From contig CABMCA010000014.1 of NCBI GenBank assembly GCA_902384525.1, forward strand, positions 1 through 36,134: a stretch of 36,134 nt of DNA. Direction: 5' to 3'. This DNA comes from an uncultured archaeon. Its GTDB lineage: Archaea; Halobacteriota; Methanosarcinia; Methanosarcinales; Methanoperedenaceae. Position numbers and translations under genes: made by a program. A model generated the notes under the pieces. That model saw only the letters and a list, made by a program, of their open reading frames with translations. It was not told the origin of the DNA and made no database searches. Below are positions 24,183 to 32,039 of the stretch, piece after piece; positions within the stretch are counted from its first letter, which is position 1; each line of letters opens with the position of its first letter.

Positions 24183-24257
24183 GGGGTCGTAGGGTAGCCT
24201 GGTCAATCCTTCATGCTTGGGGTGCATGAGACCTGAGTTCAAATCTCAGCGACCCCA
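24183..24257 (+). tRNA. tRNA-Pro (anticodon GGG)
   Basis: The acceptor GGGGTCG pairs with CGACCCC, with discriminator A at 24257 and no encoded CCA. The D arm is GGGT/ATCC. The anticodon arm is CATGC-TTGGGGT-GCATG, giving GGG at positions 34-36. The T arm is CTGAG-TTCAAAT-CTCAG. A TATA-like AATAAAATAC lies about 40 bases upstream. Confidence 0.93.
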
Positions 24258-24416
24258 TTTATATTTAATTCGGATTTCTATCAGATAATCATCATAATAA
24301 TCATCAAAAAATATTCTTAAAGATGAGATATTTATTTATATTATTAATGATGATGTTCCTAACTAGGAAAGGATGTAGGAGTTGTTGCAATCATTAAATC
24401 ATTTTAAAGAGTGGAA

Positions 24417-24423
24417 TATATAA
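24417..24423 (+). promoter_or_regulatory. TATA box of the multicopper oxidase gene
   Basis: TATATAA within GGAATATATAAGATAC, 66 bases before the ATG at 24489. It is the best TATA match in the 230-base gap after tRNA-Pro. Confidence 0.45.
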
Positions 24424-24488
24424 GATACTTCAGGGCATAAATTCCCTCATCTTTTGCCAAATAAAAAGAGTTCGAATGGAGGTAAAAT

Positions 24489-26816
24489 ATGTCTGAAAAA
24501 GAGGAAATCAAAAAAGGGAGTGGTGTCACGAATCCCGAAGACATCGGTAAGAATGATATGAAGAAGGACGCCATAATGCGAATGAGCAGGCGAAGATTCG
24601 TTCAGATGGCAAGCGCGACAGCGGCTGCTCTAGCATTGGGGAGAATCATAGACTTCGACATAACTCAGCCAGCTGCTGCATTCTACAATAGTAGCGGGCT
24701 GCAAAAGTTCGCCCAACCCCTGCGCGGCGTCTACCCGATTGATCCCAATGGCATTCCGGTGGCAATACCGGATGGGAAGCGATCATGGGATGACAAAGTG
24801 GCCCAGCACTATACAATTGACATCAATCAATATCAGGATACCTTGTATTCTCCCGATCCAACATTTAAAACGGCTCTGCGTGGCTACCATTCACGGGCGA
24901 ATCTGGGTGGAACTCCGCCCCAGAGACACCTCGGGGGCATCATCGTGGCGGAAAGGGGCATACCGGTGCAGATTACATTCCAGAACAACCTGACTGGTGA
25001 CCATCCCCTTCCTGTGGACGACACCATCATGGGAGCGAATCTGGGACATAATCGCGTGGCTACGCACCTGCATGGAGGTGAGGTACCGTGGATCAGCGAT
25101 GGTGGACCTTTCTCCTGGTTTAACAATACCACTAGCGGTAACTACGGAACAAGCGTGGGTACCGGTTCATCGAACATCTACAAAGCCATTAACAAAGAAC
25201 TCCAACCAGGCCAAGCCGAGGTTTATTACCCCAATCGTCAGAGCGCACGCTTGATGTGGTACCATGACCACGCGGTTGGCATCACTCGTCTTAACGCATA
25301 TTCCGGAATTGCCTCCGCCTACATAATTCGCGATAGCTTTGAGAAAGGATTGCGACGCCGGGGTTTGCCCGATTTCATCGAAAATGGCGGACGCGAGATT
25401 CCTCTCGTCTTCCAGGATAAAATCTTTGTAGGGACGGATATTGTTTCGAAAGACCCCACATGGACAGGCTTGTTAACCCCTGGTAGTCTGTGGTACCCGC
25501 ACGATTATGAAGCAGCTCGGTGGAGCAGCGCACCTGGATCAACTCAGCCCACTATCTCCGCTATCCCGGAAATGTTCGGCGACACAATGCTGGTCAATGG
25601 TGTGGTCCACCCCTTCGCACCGGTGGAACCGCGCCGCTATCGTCTGCGTATTCTTAACGCCTGCCAGGCACGCTTCCTGAATCTGCAGCTGTATGAGGAG
25701 ATTGCTCCAGGTTCTGGACAGCCGGATTTCAGCAAGCCAGGTCCCGACTTCCTCGTCATCGGAGCAGAAGGTGGCTTCCTGGCAAAGCCTGTGCTTGTTA
25801 AGCATTCGCAGATGATATTTGTGGATCCCCCCTTCAATACTACAGTGGATCCCGCGAATCCCGGAGGAAGTCTCATCACTGCTCCTGCGGAACGCTGGGA
25901 CATCATCGTAGACTTTAGCGCATTTGCAGGGAAAAAACTCCTCCTCTATAACGACGCGCCAGCACCGTTCCCGGGAGGCGATGCGCTCAATGACTATCAG
26001 GATATATCATCTACAGGGCTTAACACAAGGACGATTATGCGGTTCGAAGTCGCAACTGCAATCACAGGGACCGCAGACAAGAAGCTCAGTATTAATTCAA
26101 CAACACCTCTCGCGCTCAACCCGGATTCCTTAATCGATAAGTTCCTGGTGCCACTGAATACTCCTGTGATCGATCCAATAACTGGTAATGTAAATATCCC
26201 GTCCATAGCTACAGTTGTCCGCGAGTTAACCTTGAACGAAGTGTTCGATGAATACGGCCGACTGATCCAGATGCTGGGAACAAATACGACAGTACCATTG
26301 CCATCTGGATTCTCGATGGACCCGTCAACTCCAGACGCTCCTAACAATTATGCCCGAGCGTATACTGACACCATTACGGAGAACGTGATTAATGGTGCAG
26401 TCGAGGTCTGGCAGATCGCCAATCTCACTGGCGATACGCACCCCATGCACTTCCATCTGGTGAATGTTCAACTCCTCGCACGACAGTCGTTTGTAGACCC
26501 GGCCGATCCCCTCGGTCAATACCATTACCATGATGGCGTGCCGACCTACTTTGGGAATGCCCGTGGCCCTGATCCAACCGAACTGGGATGGAAGGAAACA
26601 GTCAAGATGAATCCGGGTGAGGTCACGACTGTCATCATGAAGTTCAACTTGCCCAAGGTTCCCTTCGATGTTCCTGCAAGTCCGCGCACAGGTGGGAACG
26701 AATACGTCTGGCATTGCCATATCCTGGAGCACGAAGAGCACGATATGATGCGACCCTTAGTGGTTATAGGGAAGAATGATAAGAAAGAGGATGACAAGAA
26801 AGAGGATAAGAAATAA
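24489..26816 (+). CDS. Tat-exported multicopper oxidase (CotA/bilirubin-oxidase-like)
   Basis: This 775-residue enzyme oxidises a substrate one electron at a time and reduces O2 at a trinuclear copper centre. After a 32-residue polar region comes a twin-arginine signal (SRRRFVQM, 33-40) and a hydrophobic stretch AATALALG-like to about 51, so it is exported folded. All four copper-binding clusters are present: HLHG (193-196), WYHDH (257-261), HPMHFH (651-656), and HCHILEHEEHDMM (742-754) with Cys743 and Met753 as type 1 ligands. The Lys/Asp tail is low complexity. GGAGG sits 6 bases before the ATG. GC content is visibly higher than in flanking genes, suggesting transfer. The physiological substrate (metal ion or organic) is unknown. 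Confidence 0.95.
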   Translation: MSEKEEIKKGSGVTNPEDIGKNDMKKDAIMRMSRRRFVQMASATAAALALGRIIDFDITQPAAAFYNSSGLQKFAQPLRGVYPIDPNGIPVAIPDGKRSWDDKVAQHYTIDINQYQDTLYSPDPTFKTALRGYHSRANLGGTPPQRHLGGIIVAERGIPVQITFQNNLTGDHPLPVDDTIMGANLGHNRVATHLHGGEVPWISDGGPFSWFNNTTSGNYGTSVGTGSSNIYKAINKELQPGQAEVYYPNRQSARLMWYHDHAVGITRLNAYSGIASAYIIRDSFEKGLRRRGLPDFIENGGREIPLVFQDKIFVGTDIVSKDPTWTGLLTPGSLWYPHDYEAARWSSAPGSTQPTISAIPEMFGDTMLVNGVVHPFAPVEPRRYRLRILNACQARFLNLQLYEEIAPGSGQPDFSKPGPDFLVIGAEGGFLAKPVLVKHSQMIFVDPPFNTTVDPANPGGSLITAPAERWDIIVDFSAFAGKKLLLYNDAPAPFPGGDALNDYQDISSTGLNTRTIMRFEVATAITGTADKKLSINSTTPLALNPDSLIDKFLVPLNTPVIDPITGNVNIPSIATVVRELTLNEVFDEYGRLIQMLGTNTTVPLPSGFSMDPSTPDAPNNYARAYTDTITENVINGAVEVWQIANLTGDTHPMHFHLVNVQLLARQSFVDPADPLGQYHYHDGVPTYFGNARGPDPTELGWKETVKMNPGEVTTVIMKFNLPKVPFDVPASPRTGGNEYVWHCHILEHEEHDMMRPLVVIGKNDKKEDDKKEDKK

Positions 26817-26984
26817 GCTTGGGGAGAATAAATCATAGGCCACTGGAGGAGGAAGCAATCCAATAGAAAGAATATTAAACTAGCAATCAACAACGGAAGA
26901 TCATTTTTAAAACGGTCTGTCGTTGTTGCTAATTTTGCCTTATGAACAAATTATTTATTAGATAAAAATGCTTAAAGGATGTAA

Positions 26985-27233
26985 ATGACTACAGTTGAAC
27001 TTTATTATTCCGACACCTGCTCAACCTGCCATCAAGTCAGGGCTCTTTTAATGGAAACGCTTCCAAAAACCATGAAATTCAAAGAAATTAACATATCCTA
27101 CCCTGAAGGAAAGCAAAAGGCATCCGAACTAAATATTATGTCAGTGCCAACAGTAGCTATCGATGAGGATGTTGTGTTTGTTGGGAGAGTTTCAAAAGAA
27201 GAACTCTTAAAAGAGCTGTCTTTAAGGAAATAA
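26985..27233 (+). CDS. Small thioredoxin/glutaredoxin-like protein
   Basis: This 82-residue single-domain thioredoxin fold has beta strand TTVELYYS, active site DTCSTCHQ (two Cys at spacing CxxC), and a cis-proline turn MSVPTVAIDEDVVFVGRV. It probably reduces disulfides in the cytoplasm, since no signal peptide is present. It lies 168 bases after the multicopper oxidase with its own AT-rich upstream region, so it is probably a separate transcript. Confidence 0.85.
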   Translation: MTTVELYYSDTCSTCHQVRALLMETLPKTMKFKEINISYPEGKQKASELNIMSVPTVAIDEDVVFVGRVSKEELLKELSLRK

Positions 27234-27346
27234 TATTTTTTCCTATACTGATTTTTTTTCCAATTAATTCAAAAAAAACAGAAAGATATATTTACTATGA
27301 GCATAATCATACTCATAACTAAAAACGGTGTAGTGTAGGAATAAAT

Positions 27347-27688
27347 ATGGATGGTGAAAAAATGAGGCGAAGCAGAATCGATATTGTTGTTAAAATATTG
27401 GATGTAGCGAAAAACGGGGTAAACAAAACGGCTATTGTTTATAGGTCAAATATTAATTTCACGCTGGCAGGGAAATATCTTAACCTGTTGGAAAAACAAG
27501 AGCTCCTTGAGAACAAATCTGACAAATATATTACAACAGATAAAGGAAAGGTATTTTTACAAAAAGCTAAAGAATTAACTCTGCAACTGGAAGCTCCAAT
27601 ACAAGAGGCTAAAGAAATGATTCCGTGGTTAGAAGTACCTCAGAAGGTTAAAATGAAATCCCAGGCGAGTGGAGCTATATACCTGTGA
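27347..27688 (+). CDS. Winged-helix DNA-binding protein (archaeal HTH_45-like)
   Basis: This 113-residue protein has a winged helix (SRIDIVVKILDVAKNGVNKT, IVYRSNINFTLAGKYLNLLEKQ, wing YITTDKGKVFLQKA) followed by a short helical tail that may dimerise. Archaeal proteins of this form are common transcription regulators. No sensory residues are evident. Translation could begin at the ATG at 27347 or at Met6 (27362), whose sequence MRRSRIDIV is a more usual start. Confidence 0.75.
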   Translation: MDGEKMRRSRIDIVVKILDVAKNGVNKTAIVYRSNINFTLAGKYLNLLEKQELLENKSDKYITTDKGKVFLQKAKELTLQLEAPIQEAKEMIPWLEVPQKVKMKSQASGAIYL

Positions 27689-27705
27689 AAGCCAGCTCTG
27701 CTTTC

Positions 27706-28521
27706 TTATCCGATCTGGAAGCATCTCATGGAAATTGAACCATATTGAAATCCTTCATAAGTAAATTTTAATGGGTCATTTTCTTCTTGTAAACCTAATA
27801 CATATATCATTGGTAAATAATGGTCAAGTGTTGGGACTGCCAGGTATGAACCATTTATATTTTGATATTCAATGAGTTTTTCGTGGTTCATATTTATAAT
27901 ATCTGATTTTGCTTCTTGATCGAATTCTAAAGCCCAATCAAAAGGTGTTGCATCAATATTTCGAAAATCAAGAATTCCAAGGTTATGAACAATATTGCCA
28001 CTACCTATGATAAGAACTCCTTTTTCCCTCAAAAAAGCAAGCTCTGACGCCAGATCATAATGATATTGTACCGGTTTTGGATGCCATTCATTAAATGTAT
28101 AATCAAGGCTCATCTCAAAAACCGGAATATCCGCTCCGGGATATATGTGCTTTAAAATTGCCCATGAAGCATGGTCTAATCCCCATTCATTGTTACATTT
28201 GATCCGGGTTTTTTGTACTGATCTTATCAAATACCTTGCGCCATCTGCACAACCCGGGCATGGATATTCTATTTCATATAATTCTTCGGGAAATCCATAA
28301 AAATCATGAATTGTCTTTGGTTTCTCCATACATGTGACGTATGTCCCATTTGTTAGCCAGTGCGCTGAAATGACCAGTATGGCTCGTGGTTTTGGCAAAT
28401 TTTTTCCTAATTTTATAAGACTGCTCGTAAAGTCGTTTTTTAAAATCATGTTCATGGGTGAACCATGACCTATGAACAATACAGGCATTTTCCTGCCATT
28501 AGTTTTTTCTATGATCGTCAC
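27706..28521 (-). CDS. DODA-type extradiol aromatic ring-opening dioxygenase (YgiD-like)
   Basis: This 271-residue protein has FIGHGSPMN near the start, ILVISAHWLTNGTYVT, and LDHASWAILKHIYPGADIPVFEMSLDY, which together supply the His ligands of the metal site. GVLIIGSGNIVHNLG and VPTLDHYLPMIYVLG follow, as in the LigB superfamily. Family members open catechol-type rings; many are uncharacterised. A GTG at 28521 begins 7 bases after an msrA remnant's stop. Internal ATG 28488 (MPVLFIGHG) is equally plausible and fits family starts better. Confidence 0.88.
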   Translation of the reverse strand: MTIIEKTNGRKMPVLFIGHGSPMNMILKNDFTSSLIKLGKNLPKPRAILVISAHWLTNGTYVTCMEKPKTIHDFYGFPEELYEIEYPCPGCADGARYLIRSVQKTRIKCNNEWGLDHASWAILKHIYPGADIPVFEMSLDYTFNEWHPKPVQYHYDLASELAFLREKGVLIIGSGNIVHNLGILDFRNIDATPFDWALEFDQEAKSDIINMNHEKLIEYQNINGSYLAVPTLDHYLPMIYVLGLQEENDPLKFTYEGFQYGSISMRCFQIG

Positions 28522-28527
28522 CCTCTT

Positions 28528-28704
28528 TTAATTGATCTCCCGACAGTACATCTGATCGGAGTTTCGCCGGAGGTATTCCTGGTGATAGTTCTCGGCAGGG
28601 TAGAACACCGTGAACGGTGTGAGCTCAGTCACGATCGGGGCACCCCATATTTTTTCCAGATCGATCTTTGCTATCATATCTCTTGCAACCTTTTCTTGAA
28701 CCAT
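28528..28704 (-). pseudogene. MsrA C-terminal remnant (peptide methionine sulfoxide reductase)
   Basis: A 58-residue frame contains the MsrA C-terminal pattern: [40 protein letters not shown], and RRNSDQMYC before TAA. The catalytic N-terminal part with GCFWC is absent; the bases upstream of 28704 are AT-rich and unrelated. It keeps an ATG but has no ribosome-binding site, so it is most likely a truncated relic. It could be a short expressed fragment in front of the dioxygenase gene, but I see no evidence for that. Confidence 0.7.
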
Positions 28705-28749
28705 TTACTAAATTTCAATAGAGTTGAATATTTAATAAGTTTATGGTTA

Positions 28750-29244
28750 TCATCTATACGATTTCAATATTTCAATACCTTTTCCTGGAAGTTCGAGCAG
28801 GCTTTTCTTAAGATCGTCTCTGTCATTTAATATTTGTTTTCCTGTTGATGCGGTCAGATGCTCTGTATGCACTTCCTCCACACTTCTTTTAAAATCGTTA
28901 TGATAGTAGGCATTTATGATCAGGTCACTCAAATCGAGTTTCTCATCAAATGCCGGTTCCTTTTCAAATAATGCAGGAACTGTGATCAGTTTTTTTCCTT
29001 CACAAGTCTTCGATATAAAACAAAAAATCGTTCTTCCGATATATTTCTTTGCAGCCGCAGCCGCAAGCCTCCCGGTTAAACCTCTTCCTTTGATGCTATT
29101 TATCAACAACCCGCAATACCCGATCTCCCCACCTTTTATGAAATACCTGGCATTAAAAACCAATTCAACAAGCCCCATGGGAACTTTGACCTGGGAATGC
29201 TCTTTATCAACTGAAAGTTCCTCAAAACCATTTAAGGTATCCAT
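28750..29244 (-). CDS. Conserved-looking protein of unknown function
   Basis: I do not recognise this 164-residue protein. It has no signal peptide and no membrane segment. It contains a Gly/Ala-rich segment (GRGLTGRLAAAAAKKYIG), a possible beta strand RTIFCFISKTC, and an acidic section (FDEKLDLSDLI). The C-terminal third is charged and helical. Two Cys occur (YCGLLI; ISKTCEGK). It starts 21 bases after the ferritin-like gene, which suggests one operon with that gene. Confidence 0.6.
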   Translation of the reverse strand: MDTLNGFEELSVDKEHSQVKVPMGLVELVFNARYFIKGGEIGYCGLLINSIKGRGLTGRLAAAAAKKYIGRTIFCFISKTCEGKKLITVPALFEKEPAFDEKLDLSDLIINAYYHNDFKRSVEEVHTEHLTASTGKQILNDRDDLKKSLLELPGKGIEILKSYR

Positions 29245-29265
29245 GAATAATCGTTGTATTGGAAA

Positions 29266-29676
29266 TTATTGACTGATCTTTTCAAGTCTCATCCTGAACT
29301 CTTTCCTGTGCCTTTTTTCTTCATCAAGTATATGCTTTAACACGCCAATAACTTCCTGATCATCAATACTTTCAATCTGATGTTTGTATATTTCAATAGT
29401 TTCTGTCTCAAGGGCTACCTGTTTTTTGAGCTGGCCGTACAGGTCATCCCCGCCAAAATCAAGCTCTTTATGTTCCATACTGGGCTTCCCGCCTCGCTTT
29501 CCTATCAGTTCGGCAAGCCAGTTCATATGCCTCATTTCATCAACCGCTATTGCTTCGGTCACCCTGCTGGGGTCACATTTTGACATTATAAAAGCATTCC
29601 TGGTATAGATCAATGTAGCTTCAATTTCCCTTGTGAAATCTTCATTCAATAAACGGATTATTTCTTCGACTTCCAG
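29266..29676 (-). CDS. Ferritin-like diiron protein (bacterioferritin/rubrerythrin superfamily), probable CTG start
   Basis: The protein (136 residues with the start proposed here) is a four-helix bundle with diiron ligands E19 (TREIEATLIY), ExxH in DEMRHM, a further glutamate in ALETETIEIYKHQ, and ExxH in EEKRHRKEF. It may store iron or detoxify peroxide. A TTG at 29649 is the first standard start, but the frame is open upstream and reads EVEEIIRLLNEDFTREIE, the usual N-terminal helix of the family. A GGGAGG (29684-29689) lies 7 bases before CTG 29676, so I extend to that unusual start. Confidence 0.75.
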   Translation of the reverse strand: MEVEEIIRLLNEDFTREIEATLIYTRNAFIMSKCDPSRVTEAIAVDEMRHMNWLAELIGKRGGKPSMEHKELDFGGDDLYGQLKKQVALETETIEIYKHQIESIDDQEVIGVLKHILDEEKRHRKEFRMRLEKISQ

Positions 29677-29773
29677 ATCAAGTCCTCCCTATTATAGAAG
29701 ATTGAACAACATAAGAGTATTTATCTTTAATTAAATACCATGTTTTTTATATCCTGCGGGTATATTCCAGCCT

Positions 29774-30229
29774 ATGTTTGAATCCTTTGAAAGCATGCTG
29801 CTTAATTATGGTTATCAGGGTCTTTTCCTGGCAAGTTTCCTGGCATCGACCATTCTTCCTTTCGGAAGCGAAGGTATCCTGATTTATCTTGTCCAGAAGA
29901 AATTCAACATACCTGCATTGGTATTGGTAGCATCAGTTGGTAACTTTCTTGGAGCCTGTACAAGCTATTACATCGGTTTTAAGGGAAGAATACTTGTCGA
30001 AAAATACCTGAGGTTTGATCCGAAAGAACTTGAAAAGGGAGAAAAAATTTTCACTAAATATGGCTCATTTGTATTGTTATTTACATGGCTTCCTTTCATA
30101 GGAGATGTAATTACAGTGGTTGGCGGATTATTGCGCCAGAATTTCAAGATTTTTTCGGTTCTTGTATTTACAGGTAAATTCCTTCGCTATCTGGCAGTAG
30201 CATATATTACAGCGTCTGTTTTTCTGTAA
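29774..30229 (+). CDS. DedA/VTT-like inner membrane protein (YqaA type)
   Basis: This 151-residue membrane protein has GYQGLFLASFLASTILPFGSE, ALVLVASVGNFLGACTSYYIGF, then an amphipathic segment EKYLRFDPKELEKGEKIF and TWLPFIGDVITVVGGLLR near the C-terminal half. These match the VTT (DedA) fold, now linked to lipid or small-molecule transport across membranes. It is short compared with full DedA proteins, as in YqaA. The gene is convergent with the radical-SAM gene 11 bases beyond. Confidence 0.82.
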   Translation: MFESFESMLLNYGYQGLFLASFLASTILPFGSEGILIYLVQKKFNIPALVLVASVGNFLGACTSYYIGFKGRILVEKYLRFDPKELEKGEKIFTKYGSFVLLFTWLPFIGDVITVVGGLLRQNFKIFSVLVFTGKFLRYLAVAYITASVFL

Positions 30230-30240
30230 TTATGTGCTTA

Positions 30241-31323
30241 TCAGGGTATGATCTCGCACCCATTATTGAATTCAGGATAATCAAAATCCGATTTTTCAAT
30301 AATTCCAGCATAAATAAGCTCTTGAATTTGCGGCAAAGCCTCCTGTAATTCCTTTACCAGGTATCGGACGGTGCTGCATATCATTTCATATCCGTTTTCT
30401 CTTAGCAGTTGCTGCGACCGGTTAACAAAAAGGCATCTACCTGCGCAAATCCGAAAAATATCGCATGATGTGCAGGGCTCACCAACTTCTGCTTTACCAG
30501 GAAGAGATGACGGGACATCATCGTATATTGATCCTATGACTGAAAAATCAAAATCAATTGAAACCGGACAGGCAGAAATCCTGCCATCCGGCATTATTGT
30601 AAAAAAATCTGTTCCGGAACCGCATCGAAGGTGTGAGTCCGTACCATTAAGAAGAGAATTCATTACACCGATAAATGGTACGATCCCGGAAACATAACCC
30701 GTTCGCTCCATCTCGGAGATCCACCATTTAATAAGTGAAGATATCCCGGAATTATAAGATTCGATCCACTCCGGAAGGCCGGGCACTGTATGTTCCCATG
30801 CTTCCCAGAACATTTCAAAATCAAGCTGCCAGTGAACATGGTCAAAACCCGGCTGAATAAGAAGGTGCATGACATTTTCATAAATATCAGTCCCCTGAGC
30901 CACAGTCATCCTGGCGACAAGGTCTCCTGCAAATTCCCTTTGCCTGATCAGCTTTATATTATCCATGATCCTGTCATAGACTCCTATCCCACGCGCCCTG
31001 TCTGTCACATTTTTTGTCCCATCTATTGATACCAGGATCGAGTGGAACTTTTTTAAATAATGAGATTTTAGTTTATTAAGGAGAAGACCATTAGTCTGGA
31101 TAACAAATCTTGCAGGCAATGAATCCATGACCTGTTCAATAGTTCCAATGCGAAGGAGAGGCTCTCCCCCATAGAATTCAAGTATTGGTTTTTCATCAGG
31201 AGAAATGAACTTTTTAAGTTCATCTATTGAGTATTGGATCTCCCTGGGTAATGAATCGCTTCCTCCTCCACAATATTCGCATTTGAGGTTGCATTCTTTG
31301 GTCAGGATTATATGGTAATGCAT
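30241..31323 (-). CDS. Radical SAM / SPASM protein, probable peptide-modifying enzyme of methanogen type
   Basis: This 360-residue protein starts MHYHIILTKECNLKCEYCGGG, with the three Cys of the CxxxCxxC motif at 11, 15 and 18 that bind the SAM-cleaving [4Fe-4S] cluster. ILEFYGGEPLL is the GGE motif and FVIQTNGLLL follows. The C-terminal SPASM-like part carries Cys in HLRCGSGTDFF, RISACPVS and EPCTSCDIFRICAGRC, then MICSTV, enough for auxiliary clusters. I associate this layout with a methanogen family annotated as peptide-modifying; the function is unproven. No precursor peptide is visible beside it. Confidence 0.85.
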   Translation of the reverse strand: MHYHIILTKECNLKCEYCGGGSDSLPREIQYSIDELKKFISPDEKPILEFYGGEPLLRIGTIEQVMDSLPARFVIQTNGLLLNKLKSHYLKKFHSILVSIDGTKNVTDRARGIGVYDRIMDNIKLIRQREFAGDLVARMTVAQGTDIYENVMHLLIQPGFDHVHWQLDFEMFWEAWEHTVPGLPEWIESYNSGISSLIKWWISEMERTGYVSGIVPFIGVMNSLLNGTDSHLRCGSGTDFFTIMPDGRISACPVSIDFDFSVIGSIYDDVPSSLPGKAEVGEPCTSCDIFRICAGRCLFVNRSQQLLRENGYEMICSTVRYLVKELQEALPQIQELIYAGIIEKSDFDYPEFNNGCEIIP

Positions 31324-31397
31324 GGATATTCTTGATTATCCACTCAAAAGATAGCTCTTATGCCTTTCAAACTTTAAAATTATTAAAAAAGAAAATA

Positions 31398-31414
31398 ATT
31401 CCCCAAATGGGGAT
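31398..31414 (-). terminator. Possible hairpin terminator after the TrmB/ArsR-like regulator
   Basis: On the minus strand TCCCC-ATTT-GGGGA forms a 5-bp stem 3-5 bases after the stop codon (31417), followed by a T-rich run. Such hairpins are not the rule in archaea, so this is tentative. Confidence 0.35.
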
Positions 31415-31416
31415 TT

Positions 31417-31791
31417 TTATTTAGTCAATTCCTTCAAGCGCTTTATGCTTGCCATCATTGCCTGTGATTCTTTTTTCTTCTGTGTTTCAAGATGTTCAAT
31501 GATGGCTTCAATATCTGTTTTTAGTTGATATATCTTATATGGTCTGCCTTTTCCAGGTTTTTTCTCTTCTCTTTCTGCTATCCAGCCCAGTTCTTCAAGC
31601 TCGCGCATAGCTATGCTGACCTCGGGCTGTCTAAGATCGGAGCCCATTTCAAGATCCCTGGAAGTTACATCCTTAACGTTTTTCAAATAAGTAAGTACTT
31701 TTGCAACATTTCTTTTTAATCCCAGCTCAATAAGTGTATCTGCAAATTCTTCATCCGCTTTGTCAAGAACATTAACTGAAAGACTTTTCAT
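31417..31791 (-). CDS. TrmB/ArsR-like winged-helix transcriptional regulator
   Basis: This 124-residue protein has a helix-turn-helix (LIELGLKRNVAKVLTYLK, VTSRDLEMGSDLRQPEVSIAMRELEELGW) with a wing KKPGKGRPYKIYQL, and a helical tail (IEAIIEHLETQKKKES) that probably dimerises. It has no sensor domain, so ligand binding cannot be predicted. The upstream gap (31792-32039) is very AT-rich with several TATA-like runs. The gene is upstream of the radical-SAM gene on the same strand, 93 bases apart. Confidence 0.78.
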   Translation of the reverse strand: MKSLSVNVLDKADEEFADTLIELGLKRNVAKVLTYLKNVKDVTSRDLEMGSDLRQPEVSIAMRELEELGWIAEREEKKPGKGRPYKIYQLKTDIEAIIEHLETQKKKESQAMMASIKRLKELTK

Positions 31792-32039
31792 AACATTTCA
31801 CCTTGTCTTTAAATGTAGTCATTAAATATAAATCTTCCGTTTTAATATATTGTATATAAGAAAAGTATTTATAATTTAAAGCTGCAAAAAAAAATTATAC
31901 TCAATAAGGGTAGACTTAATGTCATAAGTATATACTCATCATAATTATATACATCATATTTAAGTAAGAGCAAAAAAAGTCAATTTAATTTTATACTAGA
32001 GTCTTTTATAAAAAATATATTCTATAAAAACAAAAGTCC

